The translations under genes and the position numbers were made by a program. Shown here piece by piece: positions 54,362 through 63,523 of a DNA stretch of 64,000 bases. The stretch comes from Tateyamaria omphalii. GTDB taxonomy: Bacteria > Pseudomonadota > Alphaproteobacteria > Rhodobacterales > Rhodobacteraceae. The notes beneath the pieces are model-generated. The model was not told where the DNA came from. It worked only from the letters and a program-made list of their open reading frames with translations, and ran no database searches. Location of the stretch: contig NZ_JAHVHT010000003.1 of NCBI RefSeq assembly GCF_019802125.1, positions 248,001 through 312,000 on the forward strand. The letters are read 5' to 3'. The stretch's first letter is position 1. Each line of letters begins with the position of its first letter.

Positions 54362-55195
54362 ATGTCACGCATTCAATTTCGCCACGGCATACCCGGCGTT
54401 GTGCCAAGCGCCTGGGTCATACATCCCGACGCGGGCAGCCGCGCGGTTGCGCCCGTGGTTGCCGTACATGGTCTGAATCGTGAGACTGAAGTTATGGCCA
54501 ACCTGTTGGCGCCCCGTGCCGACGCCACCGGGCGCACGATTGTCCTGCCGATTTTCGATCGCACCTCGTGGCGCCGCTACCAGCGTGCGGCCTGTGCGCA
54601 ACGGTCCGATTGGGCATTGATTGCGCTCCTCGATGCCTTGCGCGACGAGCGTGTGATTCAAGGCGGGCCTCCGGATCTGTCCGGCTTTTCTGGCGGTGCT
54701 CAATTCGCGCATCGTTTTGCATGGCTCCATCCGGACCAGGTCGCGCGGCTGTGCCTGGTGGCACCGGGCTGGTGGACCTTCCCAGATGCGCGCGGAGCGT
54801 TCCCGCTCGCCATCGGCACTGGCTGCAATGGACAGTCGTTTCGCTTGCGGGCCAATATCAAGCGCTTTCTGGACCGCCAAATGCATGTCTCGGTCGGTGC
54901 CTTGGACGTCAAACAGGACAGGAACCTCCGTCAGGACGCGGAGGTCGTTGCCCTGCAAGGGGCCAACCGGGTTGAACGCGCAAGGCGCTGGACGGCTGCG
55001 GCGATCCGTGCGGCGCGGCGTGTTGGCGTGGCGCCCCGGATCTCTTTCGATCTGATGGCCCACTGCGTGCACAGCTTTTCCGATTGCGTCGCCAACGCGC
55101 GCCTGGATCGCGCATTCGTGCCTGACTTTACCCCCCAACTTCAGACAAATCAGCCGCCCTTTCGCGGGCACGACCAACTTGGAAAGGTAGCCTAA
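54362..55195 (+). CDS. alpha/beta hydrolase
   Basis: 277-residue serine hydrolase. HGLNRE at residues 36-41 is the oxyanion-hole region, nucleophile Ser110 lies in the elbow SGFSGGAQFAHRFAWLHP (GxSxG), and a late His is in LMAHCVHSFSDCV. The acid residue is not certain. It resembles PHB depolymerase/esterase-like hydrolases of unknown substrate. The protein begins MSRIQFRHGIPGVVPSAWVI without a signal peptide. Its stop overlaps the next ATG (TAATG). Confidence 0.8.
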   Translation: MSRIQFRHGIPGVVPSAWVIHPDAGSRAVAPVVAVHGLNRETEVMANLLAPRADATGRTIVLPIFDRTSWRRYQRAACAQRSDWALIALLDALRDERVIQGGPPDLSGFSGGAQFAHRFAWLHPDQVARLCLVAPGWWTFPDARGAFPLAIGTGCNGQSFRLRANIKRFLDRQMHVSVGALDVKQDRNLRQDAEVVALQGANRVERARRWTAAAIRAARRVGVAPRISFDLMAHCVHSFSDCVANARLDRAFVPDFTPQLQTNQPPFRGHDQLGKVA

Positions 55196-56256
55196 TGGAA
55201 CTTCTGGATATGAACACCGATGCCGCCCAACATATTGCAGGCGCGAAATGGAGCTTTGTAACACGCCGCGTGCGTCGCGGTACGGTTCGGAAGCTGGATG
55301 GTGATCTGAGCGCCGTGCGGGCCGGTGACCTCGTCTTGGCGGAAGTGCAATGCATTGGCAGCCACAAGCGGTTGCAACTGAGCGACGGGCGCTACTCGGC
55401 GCTTTACCCTAAGGATCGTATCGTCCTGGCCTGCGGCGATCGCTTTGCGGAGGACCAGTTCGAAGGCAACGCGGCGCTTTCGCCAGATGGGTGCGACCTG
55501 CTTGCCGGCGGCGGGGTGGTTGGCTTGATGCAATCACGCAATGGAAAGGTCAAACGCCCGACCAGACTGTCGGTGATTGGACGGCTGGCGGACGCGGATG
55601 GCAAGGTGCTGAACCTTGATCAGTTCGCTCTCTCACACCATTCGGGATCTCGGCCCGAGCGGGTTATCGGTGTTCTGGGCACAGGAATGAATGCGGGAAA
55701 AACTGCAGCAGCGGCCGGTCTGGTGAACGGCTTTGCCCGGTTCGGCGACAAGGTGGCAGCGATCAAGGCGACGGGCACCGGATCGTTCGGTGATGTGCAC
55801 CAATATGAAGCAGCGGGCGCTGCCCGTACCTTCGATTTTACCGATGCGGGGCTCGCCTCGACCTTCCGGCAACCGGTTGAGCGACTTGACGCCCTGACCC
55901 GTTTGCTTCTGTCAGCCGCGTCGGATTGCGATGTCGCCATTGTCGAACTTGCCGATGGTGTGAGCCAGGTGGAGACAGCGGAGTTGCTGCGCCGTCCGGA
56001 CTACCGGTCGCTGTTCGATGCCTTCATGTTGGCAGCCCCGGGCGCGCTGGCATCCCGCGGTGCCCTGTCCTGGCTGGCCGAGCACGACATCGTGCCCATC
56101 GCGCAAACGGGCCTGATGACACAGGCACCGCTGGCGGCGCGCGAAGCCGAAACGCTTGGCTTGCCGGTTCTGTCTCGCGAGGATCTGTCGGACCCGGCGA
56201 CTGCGGGTTCGCTGCATGCGCTGCTGTCGGAGACACAGTCGGGGCATGCGGCATGA
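55195..56256 (+). CDS. DUF1611-like P-loop protein
   Basis: 353-residue protein. An N-terminal domain of about 150 residues (RRGTVRKLDGDLSAVRAGDL, VIGRLADADGKVLNLDQFAL) is followed by a deviant P-loop ERVIGVLGTGMNAGKTAAAA with Lys169, the segment GSFGDVHQYEAAGAARTFDF, and VAIVELADGVSQVETAELL. The layout fits the DUF1611 family, which includes the reported D-glutamate N-acetyltransferase DgcN, but sequence similarity to DgcN cannot be verified here. Its start and stop overlap its neighbours (TAATG, ATGA), so it is translated with the hydrolase and the ABC protein. Confidence 0.65.
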   Translation: MELLDMNTDAAQHIAGAKWSFVTRRVRRGTVRKLDGDLSAVRAGDLVLAEVQCIGSHKRLQLSDGRYSALYPKDRIVLACGDRFAEDQFEGNAALSPDGCDLLAGGGVVGLMQSRNGKVKRPTRLSVIGRLADADGKVLNLDQFALSHHSGSRPERVIGVLGTGMNAGKTAAAAGLVNGFARFGDKVAAIKATGTGSFGDVHQYEAAGAARTFDFTDAGLASTFRQPVERLDALTRLLLSAASDCDVAIVELADGVSQVETAELLRRPDYRSLFDAFMLAAPGALASRGALSWLAEHDIVPIAQTGLMTQAPLAAREAETLGLPVLSREDLSDPATAGSLHALLSETQSGHAA

Positions 56257-57857
56257 GCCGTAGACCCGCCATAGCTGCACATCGCCGGTGGATAGGACTG
56301 AGCGTTCTGGTCTGCCTGGCGATCGGGCAGGCGGCCACAATGGTCGTGACCGCCTTTGCCACGCGAGACGTTATTGGCGCGCTCAGGGAAGGAAATGGCA
56401 TTGTTCCCGTTCAGGCGCTGATTGCGATGGTTGCGGCGGGTTTCGCGATTTTCGGACTTCGATCAGCGGAAGGGGCGATCGGTGAACGCACGGCTCAAAG
56501 CTATGCTGCCGATATTCGCCGCACACTGTTCCTGCACATGACCAAGATGCCAACAAGTGCCATGGCGCGCAGGCGGGCAGGTGCGACAGCCTTGCGCTAT
56601 GTCGGTGACTTGACGGCATTCAAGGGCTGGGTTGCGCGGGGACTGGTCCGGTACATTTCTGGCGCAGTTACGATACCCGCGGCATTCCTGATCCTTTACT
56701 GGCTCGAGCCGAGGCTGGCTCTTGCGGCCGCTGTGCCGATTGGAGTTGTCGTGATCACGATCTTCCTGCTTGGTCAACCGCTTGCCGATGCCCATGCGAC
56801 GTTGCGTTCCAAGCGGGCGCGACTTGCGGCCGACATGGCCGAGCGACTGCCGCAGGGCATCGCGCTGCGCCGCTCTGGCCGGGTCAAGACAGAGTTGCGC
56901 GCGCTCGATGCCAAGTCGGAAAAGATCGTACGCGCGGCGGTCTGGCGCGCTTGGCTTGCTGAAACGGTTCGCGCAATGCCGGATGCAGCGGCTGGGATTG
57001 CAGGGGCACTGTGTTTGTGGGTTTGCCTTGATCTCCGCCTCAGCGTGGCGGATGCAGTCGCGGCGCTGACCGCTCTTGCGCTGGTGGTCTGGCCATTGCG
57101 TCATCTGGCTGACGCCCGCGACCGTCAAAAGGCATTTGGCGTGGCGCGTGCGAAGCTGGATGCGACACTATCCACCCCCCGGATGCGCAGTTTGAAGAAG
57201 GCCAATGCCGATCCAGACGCCCCCGCCGTCGCACTGGATGGCGTGCGGATGCCAGGTAGCGCGCCGTTGAACCTGACCCTGCAATGCGGTGAAATGCGCC
57301 GACTTTCAGGCCCCGCCAGTTGTGGAAAAAGCCGCCTGCTGCTGACCCTTGCCGGGTTCGAGGCCGCACCGGACGAAGGGATGCTCAAGGTTTTCGGCAG
57401 TGCGCCTGCTGCGTCGAAAAGTGGCCGTATCCTTTATCTTGGGCAATATGCACCCACTCTGAAAGGGTCGTTGCGCCGGGAGGTTACGCTTGGCACAGGA
57501 TGCGATCCCGAAAAAGCGGAGTTGCGCGATGTGATCAAACGCGCCGGGCTTGTCGACATGACAGAGCGGCTTGGCGGTCTGAACGGCCAGGTTTCGGAGG
57601 GCCGCCGCAATCTGACCTCAAGCGAGCGCGGACGGCTCTTCCTGGCGCGGGGACTGATCGCGCGCCCGGATCTGGCATTGATCGATGCGGACGAGATCGG
57701 ATTGAAAGGTGAAGCACTTGCCGTTCTGCTGGATCACTTTGAGTGTCTCGGCGCTGCAGTGCTGATTGTGACGTCGGACAAGGCGGCCCAGATCAGGCTG
57801 GGCTCACCGGTGCGACTGCAAACAACGGGTAACTACAGTCGTGCGGACGCGGCGTGA
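56253..57857 (+). CDS. ABC exporter half-transporter with degenerate ATPase
   Basis: 534-residue fused permease-ATPase (type I exporter fold). About six membrane segments occupy residues 1-290 (WIGLSVLVCLAIGQAATMVV, SGAVTIPAAFLILYWLEPRL, DAAAGIAGALCLWVCLDLRL). The ATPase has Walker A GPASCGKSRLLLT, but the signature is changed to NLTSSERGRLFLARGL, and after Walker B Asp the usual Glu is Ala (LALIDADEIG). Hydrolysis may therefore be weak. It is last of the AspH-hydrolase-DUF1611 operon, starting 4 bp inside the previous gene, so it probably exports or flips their product. No dedicated second half-transporter gene is next to it. Confidence 0.8.
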   Translation: MSRRPAIAAHRRWIGLSVLVCLAIGQAATMVVTAFATRDVIGALREGNGIVPVQALIAMVAAGFAIFGLRSAEGAIGERTAQSYAADIRRTLFLHMTKMPTSAMARRRAGATALRYVGDLTAFKGWVARGLVRYISGAVTIPAAFLILYWLEPRLALAAAVPIGVVVITIFLLGQPLADAHATLRSKRARLAADMAERLPQGIALRRSGRVKTELRALDAKSEKIVRAAVWRAWLAETVRAMPDAAAGIAGALCLWVCLDLRLSVADAVAALTALALVVWPLRHLADARDRQKAFGVARAKLDATLSTPRMRSLKKANADPDAPAVALDGVRMPGSAPLNLTLQCGEMRRLSGPASCGKSRLLLTLAGFEAAPDEGMLKVFGSAPAASKSGRILYLGQYAPTLKGSLRREVTLGTGCDPEKAELRDVIKRAGLVDMTERLGGLNGQVSEGRRNLTSSERGRLFLARGLIARPDLALIDADEIGLKGEALAVLLDHFECLGAAVLIVTSDKAAQIRLGSPVRLQTTGNYSRADAA

Positions 57858-58218
57858 CGGTTGTTTGTCCTTTTGCACAGGCGACACAAAAATGAGCGGC
57901 GTCGCCCAGTCCGCCGTGACGAAGCGAACATAATTCCTAAACGGGGGAAGATTTCCGCCAAAATTTTGTGCGAAATAGCGGATATTGCGCAAAAATAACG
58001 CACATAGGCTTGATTTGGCCCATTAATTGAGCGGCAGCTGGTGAGAAACAGAGCGAGAGCGATACCACTTGCGGCGGGCTGTACGGCTCGAAGTCGTGCG
58101 ATGGTGTCGGCCTAGGAAACCAAGAACACCACCGCACTCCGCATCAAATGCGTAGGGGGGCATATGGATGTTCGGAATTCCGAATGCAACGCCCTGCGCG
58201 ACACGCAAGGGGACACAG
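57858..58218. promoter_or_regulatory. urtA upstream region with A/T-rich dyads
   Basis: 361 bp without a gene. The A/T-rich centre (57960-58010) holds the palindrome TTGCGCAA (57985-57992) and the arms TGTGCG (57967-57972) and CGCACA (57999-58004). The same ATTGCGCAA element occurs upstream of the second binding-protein gene at 35240. No GCAC-N7-GTGC NtrC box was found. It is the likely urtABCDE promoter and operator region. Confidence 0.5.
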
Positions 58219-59496
58219 ATGTCTAAACGACTACTCACCACAACCGCTGCCTTGGCCGTGATGGCCGCCCTGCCTGCCGCCGCTCAGGATTGTCCGATCA
58301 AGGTTGGTGTTCTGCACTCGCTATCCGGGACAATGGCGATTTCGGAAACGACGCTCAAAGATACGATGGAAATGCTGGTCGAACAGCAGAACGAAGCGGG
58401 TGGTGTTCTGGGCTGCCAGCTTGAGGCTGTGGTTGTGGACCCGGCATCCGACTGGCCGCTCTTTGCCGAAAAGGCGCGCGAATTGCTGACCGTGCACGAG
58501 GTCGACGTGATCTTTGGCAACTGGACGTCGGTGAGCCGCAAGTCCGTCCTGCCCGTGATCGAAGAGCTGAACGGCTTGCTGTTCTACCCCGTCCAGTACG
58601 AGGGTGAGGAAAGCTCGAAGAACGTGTTCTACACCGGTGCCGCGCCGAACCAGCAGGCGATCCCGGCGACCGATTACTTCCTCGAAGAACTGGAGGTCGA
58701 GAAATTCGCGCTTCTGGGCACCGACTACGTGTACCCGCGCACCACGAACAACATCCTTGAATCCTATCTGAAGGACAAGGGCATCCCCGCCGAGGACATC
58801 TTCGTCAACTACACGCCCTTCGGTCACTCCGACTGGTCCAAGATCGTGGCTGACGTCGTGGCGCTGGGCGCTGACGGCAAGAAGGTCGGCGTGATCTCGA
58901 CCATCAACGGCGACGCCAACGTTGGTTTCTACAAGGAACTGGCCGCTGCGGGTATCTCGGCTGACGACATCCCCGTTGTGGCATTCTCAGTTGGTGAAGA
59001 AGAGCTTGCAGGTCTCGACACATCGAACCTCGTCGGTCACCTGGCCGCGTGGAACTACTTCCAGTCGGCAGACAGCGAAGCCAATGAGGCGTGGGTCGAG
59101 GCATGGAAAGCCCGCATGGGTGAAGAGCGTGTGACCAACGACCCAATGGAAGCGCACTACATCGGCTTCAACATGTGGGTGAACGCCGCGACTGCAGCAG
59201 GCACGACCGATGTCGATGCCGTGCGCACCGCCATGTACGGCCAGGAGTTCCCGAACCTGACGGGCGGTACAGCCGTCATGCTGCCGAACCACCACTTGGC
59301 CAAGCCGGTTCTGATCGGTGAGATCCAGGAAGACGGCCAGTTCGACATCATCAGCCAGACCGAAGAAGTGCCGGGCGACGCCTGGACCGACTTCCTGCCG
59401 GAGTCGGCCGTGCTGGTCTCGGACTGGAAAGAGCTGGGCTGCGGGATGTATAACACCGAGACGTCCACCTGCGTCCAGATCAAGTCGAACTACTGA
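58219..59496 (+). CDS. urtA: urea ABC transporter substrate-binding protein
   Basis: 425-residue periplasmic protein. Signal peptide MSKRLLTTTAALAVMAALPA precedes the UrtA opening IKVGVLHSLSGTMAISETTL. FGNWTSVSRKSVLPVIEELN, then GLLFYPVQYEGEESSKNVFY and FVNYTPFGHSDWSKIVADV are UrtA-specific. ATG 58219 follows AAGGGGAC. First gene of urtABCDE, which imports urea at low concentration, usually under nitrogen limitation. Confidence 0.95.
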   Translation: MSKRLLTTTAALAVMAALPAAAQDCPIKVGVLHSLSGTMAISETTLKDTMEMLVEQQNEAGGVLGCQLEAVVVDPASDWPLFAEKARELLTVHEVDVIFGNWTSVSRKSVLPVIEELNGLLFYPVQYEGEESSKNVFYTGAAPNQQAIPATDYFLEELEVEKFALLGTDYVYPRTTNNILESYLKDKGIPAEDIFVNYTPFGHSDWSKIVADVVALGADGKKVGVISTINGDANVGFYKELAAAGISADDIPVVAFSVGEEELAGLDTSNLVGHLAAWNYFQSADSEANEAWVEAWKARMGEERVTNDPMEAHYIGFNMWVNAATAAGTTDVDAVRTAMYGQEFPNLTGGTAVMLPNHHLAKPVLIGEIQEDGQFDIISQTEEVPGDAWTDFLPESAVLVSDWKELGCGMYNTETSTCVQIKSNY

Positions 59497-59546
59497 TTTG
59501 AACCTTCGGGGGCGGGCAGCTGCCCCCGATCACCTACTAGGATTGG

Positions 59547-61526
59547 ATGCCCATGTCGGTTTTCCGTCGCTTCTTTGTTGCGGCCTTGTCCCTTCTCGTG
59601 ACGCTGGCCGCTTTGCCTGTCTCTGCCCAGGATGCGCAGGCGCCGATCCAACGCCTGTTGCAAGAGCATGGCGAGATCATCGCCAAAAGCTCGCGCCGTA
59701 CCATTGGCCCTGCCATTGATGCGCTGGCCGCCAGCGGTCTGGACGAGGCGCAAACCGTGCTCGAACGCTGGCGCGAAAAGGAGATGTGGCAGAACAAGGA
59801 CACAGGGCTTTTCGTCTATGCCGAGGAAATCGACCGTCGCACCATCCGCACCTTCGACTTTGCCACTAGCGAGGCGCTGGGCGAGTTCGAAGACAAGGCC
59901 TACAAACAGCTCAAACCCAACAGCGGCATTCGCGGTCTGATCAGCGCGGCCCTCGTTCGCTTCCAGTTGACCGACCCCAACCCGCAGGCGCGCACCGCCG
60001 CGCTGAACGCGATTGAGCGCGATGCTGATGAGACCCACCTTGCCGCGTTGCGCGCCGTGGTTGATGCCGAGAGCGATGCAAATATCGCGCAGCGCATGAA
60101 GCGGTTGGAACGTCTCCTGACCATCCGCTTTGCCGAAGAAGACGCTGAACGGATCGCCGCCATCCAAAGCTTCGAGGGTGATCTGGGCGTGGACGTCCGT
60201 GCGGCGCTCAACCCCCTTGTCGTCACGCGGCTCGATGTCGACAGCGTCCTGCCCAATGACGCCGATGTCGTACGACAGATTGAGCCTGGGACAGACGCGC
60301 TTGATGTCGACTCGGCCTATGCACTTCTCGTATCGAAGGACCTCGCGGTCGAACGCATCTCTCGCGACGCCCAGAAGGCGGCACTGATTGCCAATATCGA
60401 CGGGGGTAGTGTAGGCGGCATCCAGTTAGCCTCGCTCAACACCGAAGCCGGACGCGATCTCGCCTATACCGCACTGGTCCAACAGGGCGCGGTAGAACCC
60501 GCTGCCACGGATGCCGAGGTCAGGGAAACACTGGAAAACTTCGCCTTCTTCGAGCGCTACAGCGCCGTATCGCCCGAGGTCGCGCTGGCAGCCCAAGCCG
60601 TGCTGAAGGGCATCGAAAACAAGGTTGCCGTGAACCAGACAATCGACCTTGGCCTCGACGCGCTATCTCTTGCTTCGATCTACTTTCTCGCGGCCATTGG
60701 GCTCGCCATCACCTTCGGCGTCATGGGCGTCATCAACATGGCCCACGGTGAGTTCATCATGATGGGCGCCTATACGGGTTACGTTGTCCAGCTGTTTGTG
60801 CCCGACTACACGCTCAGCATCCTCCTCGCCATCCCGCTCGCCTTCATGGTGACCTTCGGCGCGGGTGTCGCGATGGAGCGGCTGGTGATCCGTTGGCTCT
60901 ACCACCGCCCGCTTGAAACGCTGCTTGCAACCTTCGGCATCTCAATCGCGCTGCAACAACTCGCCAAGAACATCTTCGGCACCCAAGCCCGCCCACTCAC
61001 GGCCCCCGGGTGGCTCGACGGCTCGCTGGTCTTCAACGACATCGTGTCGATCAGCTACATCCGCATCGCCATCTTCGTCCTCGCGCTCCTGTTCCTCGCC
61101 CTGTTCCTGATCGTGATGAACCGCACGCGGCTCGGGCTCGAGGTGCGGGCGGTCACCCAGAACCCGCGCATGGCGGCGTCGATGGGCATCAACCCCGACC
61201 GCATCAACATGCTGACCTTCGGTTTCGGCTCGGGCATCGCGGGCATCGCAGGTGTCGCCATCGGGCTCTATGCCAAAGTCACATCCGAGATGGGCAGCGA
61301 CTACATCGTGCAATCCTTCATGACCGTGGTCGTCGGTGGGGTCGGTAACATCTGGGGCACGCTGCTGGGCGCCACCATGGTCGGCACGCTGCAAAAGGGG
61401 ATCGAGTGGTTGAACCCGTCCAACACGTTGGCAGCACAAACCTACATGATCCTTTTCATCATCCTGTTCATCCAGTTCCGGCCGAAGGGCATCATCGCCC
61501 TCAAGGGCCGCGCGGCGGAGGCGTAA
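59547..61526 (+). CDS. urtB: urea ABC transporter permease UrtB
   Basis: 659-residue protein. A signal peptide and a periplasmic helical domain of about 350 residues (RLLQEHGEIIAKSSRRTIGP onward), typical for proteobacterial UrtB, precede the LivH-like permease: GLAITFGVMGVINMAHGEFI, coupling loop RTRLGLEVRAVTQNPRMAAS, GFGSGIAGIAGVAIGLYAKV and VVVGGVGNIWGTLLGATMVG. A second ATG at 59553 is possible. 50 bp after urtA and 3 bp before urtC. Confidence 0.95.
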   Translation: MPMSVFRRFFVAALSLLVTLAALPVSAQDAQAPIQRLLQEHGEIIAKSSRRTIGPAIDALAASGLDEAQTVLERWREKEMWQNKDTGLFVYAEEIDRRTIRTFDFATSEALGEFEDKAYKQLKPNSGIRGLISAALVRFQLTDPNPQARTAALNAIERDADETHLAALRAVVDAESDANIAQRMKRLERLLTIRFAEEDAERIAAIQSFEGDLGVDVRAALNPLVVTRLDVDSVLPNDADVVRQIEPGTDALDVDSAYALLVSKDLAVERISRDAQKAALIANIDGGSVGGIQLASLNTEAGRDLAYTALVQQGAVEPAATDAEVRETLENFAFFERYSAVSPEVALAAQAVLKGIENKVAVNQTIDLGLDALSLASIYFLAAIGLAITFGVMGVINMAHGEFIMMGAYTGYVVQLFVPDYTLSILLAIPLAFMVTFGAGVAMERLVIRWLYHRPLETLLATFGISIALQQLAKNIFGTQARPLTAPGWLDGSLVFNDIVSISYIRIAIFVLALLFLALFLIVMNRTRLGLEVRAVTQNPRMAASMGINPDRINMLTFGFGSGIAGIAGVAIGLYAKVTSEMGSDYIVQSFMTVVVGGVGNIWGTLLGATMVGTLQKGIEWLNPSNTLAAQTYMILFIILFIQFRPKGIIALKGRAAEA

Positions 61527-61529
61527 GCG

Positions 61530-62786
61530 ATGACCGACGCAACACTCGCGCCAGCCCGCCAACCTATTGTCCGGCGCTACCCGGTCTTGCTGGTGTTCCT
61601 CGGGTGCCTCGCACTCTTCACGCTCGGCGTCACGATCCTGTCTGAGGGGTTCGGGATCGGCATAATCTCAACCAGCTTCGTCAAGACATTGGGCAAGACG
61701 CTGTGCCTCTGCCTTGTCGCGCTCGCCATGGACCTTGTCTGGGGCTATTGCGGCATTCTCAGCCTGGGTCACATGGCGTTCTTCGGCATCGGCGGCTACG
61801 CCATTGGCATGTGGCTGATGTACGCGCGCACGGAAATCATCGTCGTGCAAAGCCTGTCCGCCGCACCTTTGCCACCGACGGCACAGGAAATCTCTGACGG
61901 GATCGCCACACAAATCTTCGGCGTTGTCGGCGCATCGGAGTTTCCGCCGATCTGGGCCGTTGCGCATTCGCTGCCGCTGCAACTGGCCGCCGTGGTTCTG
62001 GTGCCGGGCCTGCTGGCGCTGGTCTTTGGCTGGCTTGCCTTCCGCAGCCGGGTCACGGGTGTCTACCTGTCGATCCTGACCCAAGCCATGACCCTCGCGC
62101 TGGCCCTGTACCTGTTCCAGAACGACAGCGGGCTGCGCGGCAACAACGGTCTGTCGGGGCTGCAAAACCTGCCGGGGCTGGGACACGTGCCGCAATCCAC
62201 AATTTCGATCTGGTTCTTCTGGGCTTCGGCGCTGGCGCTGGGCCTCGGCTACATTCTCTGCACCTGGGTCGTGTCGGGCAAATTCGGTTCTGTGATACGC
62301 GCCATACGCGACGACGAAAGCCGGGTGCGGTTCCTCGGCTACCCTGTCGAGGCATACAAGCTCTTCGTCTTTACGCTCACCGCCGTGATCGCCGCCATCG
62401 CTGGTGCGCTGTATTATCCGCAGGCGGGTATCATCAACCCGGCAGAGATTGCGCCCATAGCTTCCATCTACCTTGCCGTGTGGGTCGCCATCGGGGGCAG
62501 GGGGCGGCTCTATGGTGCCGTCATTGGTGCCGCTTTCGTCTCGCTCCTGTCCACCTACTTCACCGGCGGCCAGGCGCCCGACATCAACCTTGGCTTTTAC
62601 ACGATCCAATGGGTCAACTGGTGGACTGTCCTTCTTGGGCTCTCCTTCGTAGTTGTCACGCTCTTTGCACCCAAAGGGCTGGGCGGATTGTTCGACTTGA
62701 TCGCTGCGCGTACAGCGCCTGACCGGCATGGCGCAGACCTCGGCCCCGATGTTGGAGCCCTGCGTGAGAAGGAGGCAGAGAAATGA
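61530..62786 (+). CDS. urtC: urea ABC transporter permease UrtC
   Basis: 418-residue LivM-like permease. VALAMDLVWGYCGILSLGHM then AFFGIGGYAIGMWLMYA, FRSRVTGVYLSILTQAMTLA, QNDSGLRGNNGLSGLQNLPG (UrtC-typical), SVIRAIRDDESRVRFLGYPV and WVAIGGRGRLYGAVIGAAFV. A polar C-terminal tail follows. It overlaps urtD by 4 bp. Confidence 0.95.
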   Translation: MTDATLAPARQPIVRRYPVLLVFLGCLALFTLGVTILSEGFGIGIISTSFVKTLGKTLCLCLVALAMDLVWGYCGILSLGHMAFFGIGGYAIGMWLMYARTEIIVVQSLSAAPLPPTAQEISDGIATQIFGVVGASEFPPIWAVAHSLPLQLAAVVLVPGLLALVFGWLAFRSRVTGVYLSILTQAMTLALALYLFQNDSGLRGNNGLSGLQNLPGLGHVPQSTISIWFFWASALALGLGYILCTWVVSGKFGSVIRAIRDDESRVRFLGYPVEAYKLFVFTLTAVIAAIAGALYYPQAGIINPAEIAPIASIYLAVWVAIGGRGRLYGAVIGAAFVSLLSTYFTGGQAPDINLGFYTIQWVNWWTVLLGLSFVVVTLFAPKGLGGLFDLIAARTAPDRHGADLGPDVGALREKEAEK

Positions 62787-63523
62787 GTTCCCTTCTCGAG
62801 GTTTCGGGCGTCTCGGTGTCCTTTGACGGGTTCAAGGCCATCAACAACCTCACCTTCCAGATCGGCGAGGCCGAAATGCGGGCGGTGATCGGACCCAACG
62901 GAGCGGGCAAGACCACCTTCATGGACATCGTCACGGGCAAGACACGGCCCGATGAGGGCAGTGTGCTGTGGGGCGAGAAATCTCAATCGCTGCTGTCGAT
63001 GTCGGAAAGCCAGATCGCCCAGGCCGGGGTCGGGCGCAAGTTTCAACGCCCAACGGTGTTCGAGGATCAGACCGTCGCCGAAAACCTTATGCTGGCGTTG
63101 AAAAAGAAACGCGGGCCGTTGGCCGTGCTGGGCTTTCGGGCCTCGGGCGCGGATCAGGACAGGGTGGTGGAATTGGCCGAGGAAATTGGCCTGTCTGGTG
63201 CACTGGGTCGCAAATCGGGTGAATTGAGCCATGGGCAAAAGCAATGGCTCGAAATCGGGATGCTGCTCGCGCAGGAGCCCAGATTGCTGTTGGTCGATGA
63301 ACCGGCGGCAGGCATGACCCCGGCCGAGCGCGAACACACGACCGAAATCCTGGTCGAAGCGGCCAGGACACGGGCCGTGGTCGTGGTGGAGCATGACATG
63401 GAATTCGTGCGCCGCCTGAACTGCAAGGTAACGGTGCTACACGAAGGGTCGGTTCTGGCCGAAGGGTCGATTGACCATGTGACATCGGACGAAGCTGTGA
63501 TCGAGGTGTATCTTGGTCGATAA
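62783..63523 (+). CDS. urtD: urea ABC transporter ATPase UrtD
   Basis: 246-residue ATPase. Walker A GPNGAGKTTFMD, GVGRKFQRPTVFEDQTVAEN (UrtD-type Q-loop), signature LSHGQKQWLEIGMLL, Walker B LLLVDEPAAGM and H-loop VVVEHDMEFV. It overlaps urtC by 4 bp and urtE by 11 bp. Confidence 0.95.
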   Translation: MSSLLEVSGVSVSFDGFKAINNLTFQIGEAEMRAVIGPNGAGKTTFMDIVTGKTRPDEGSVLWGEKSQSLLSMSESQIAQAGVGRKFQRPTVFEDQTVAENLMLALKKKRGPLAVLGFRASGADQDRVVELAEEIGLSGALGRKSGELSHGQKQWLEIGMLLAQEPRLLLVDEPAAGMTPAEREHTTEILVEAARTRAVVVVEHDMEFVRRLNCKVTVLHEGSVLAEGSIDHVTSDEAVIEVYLGR

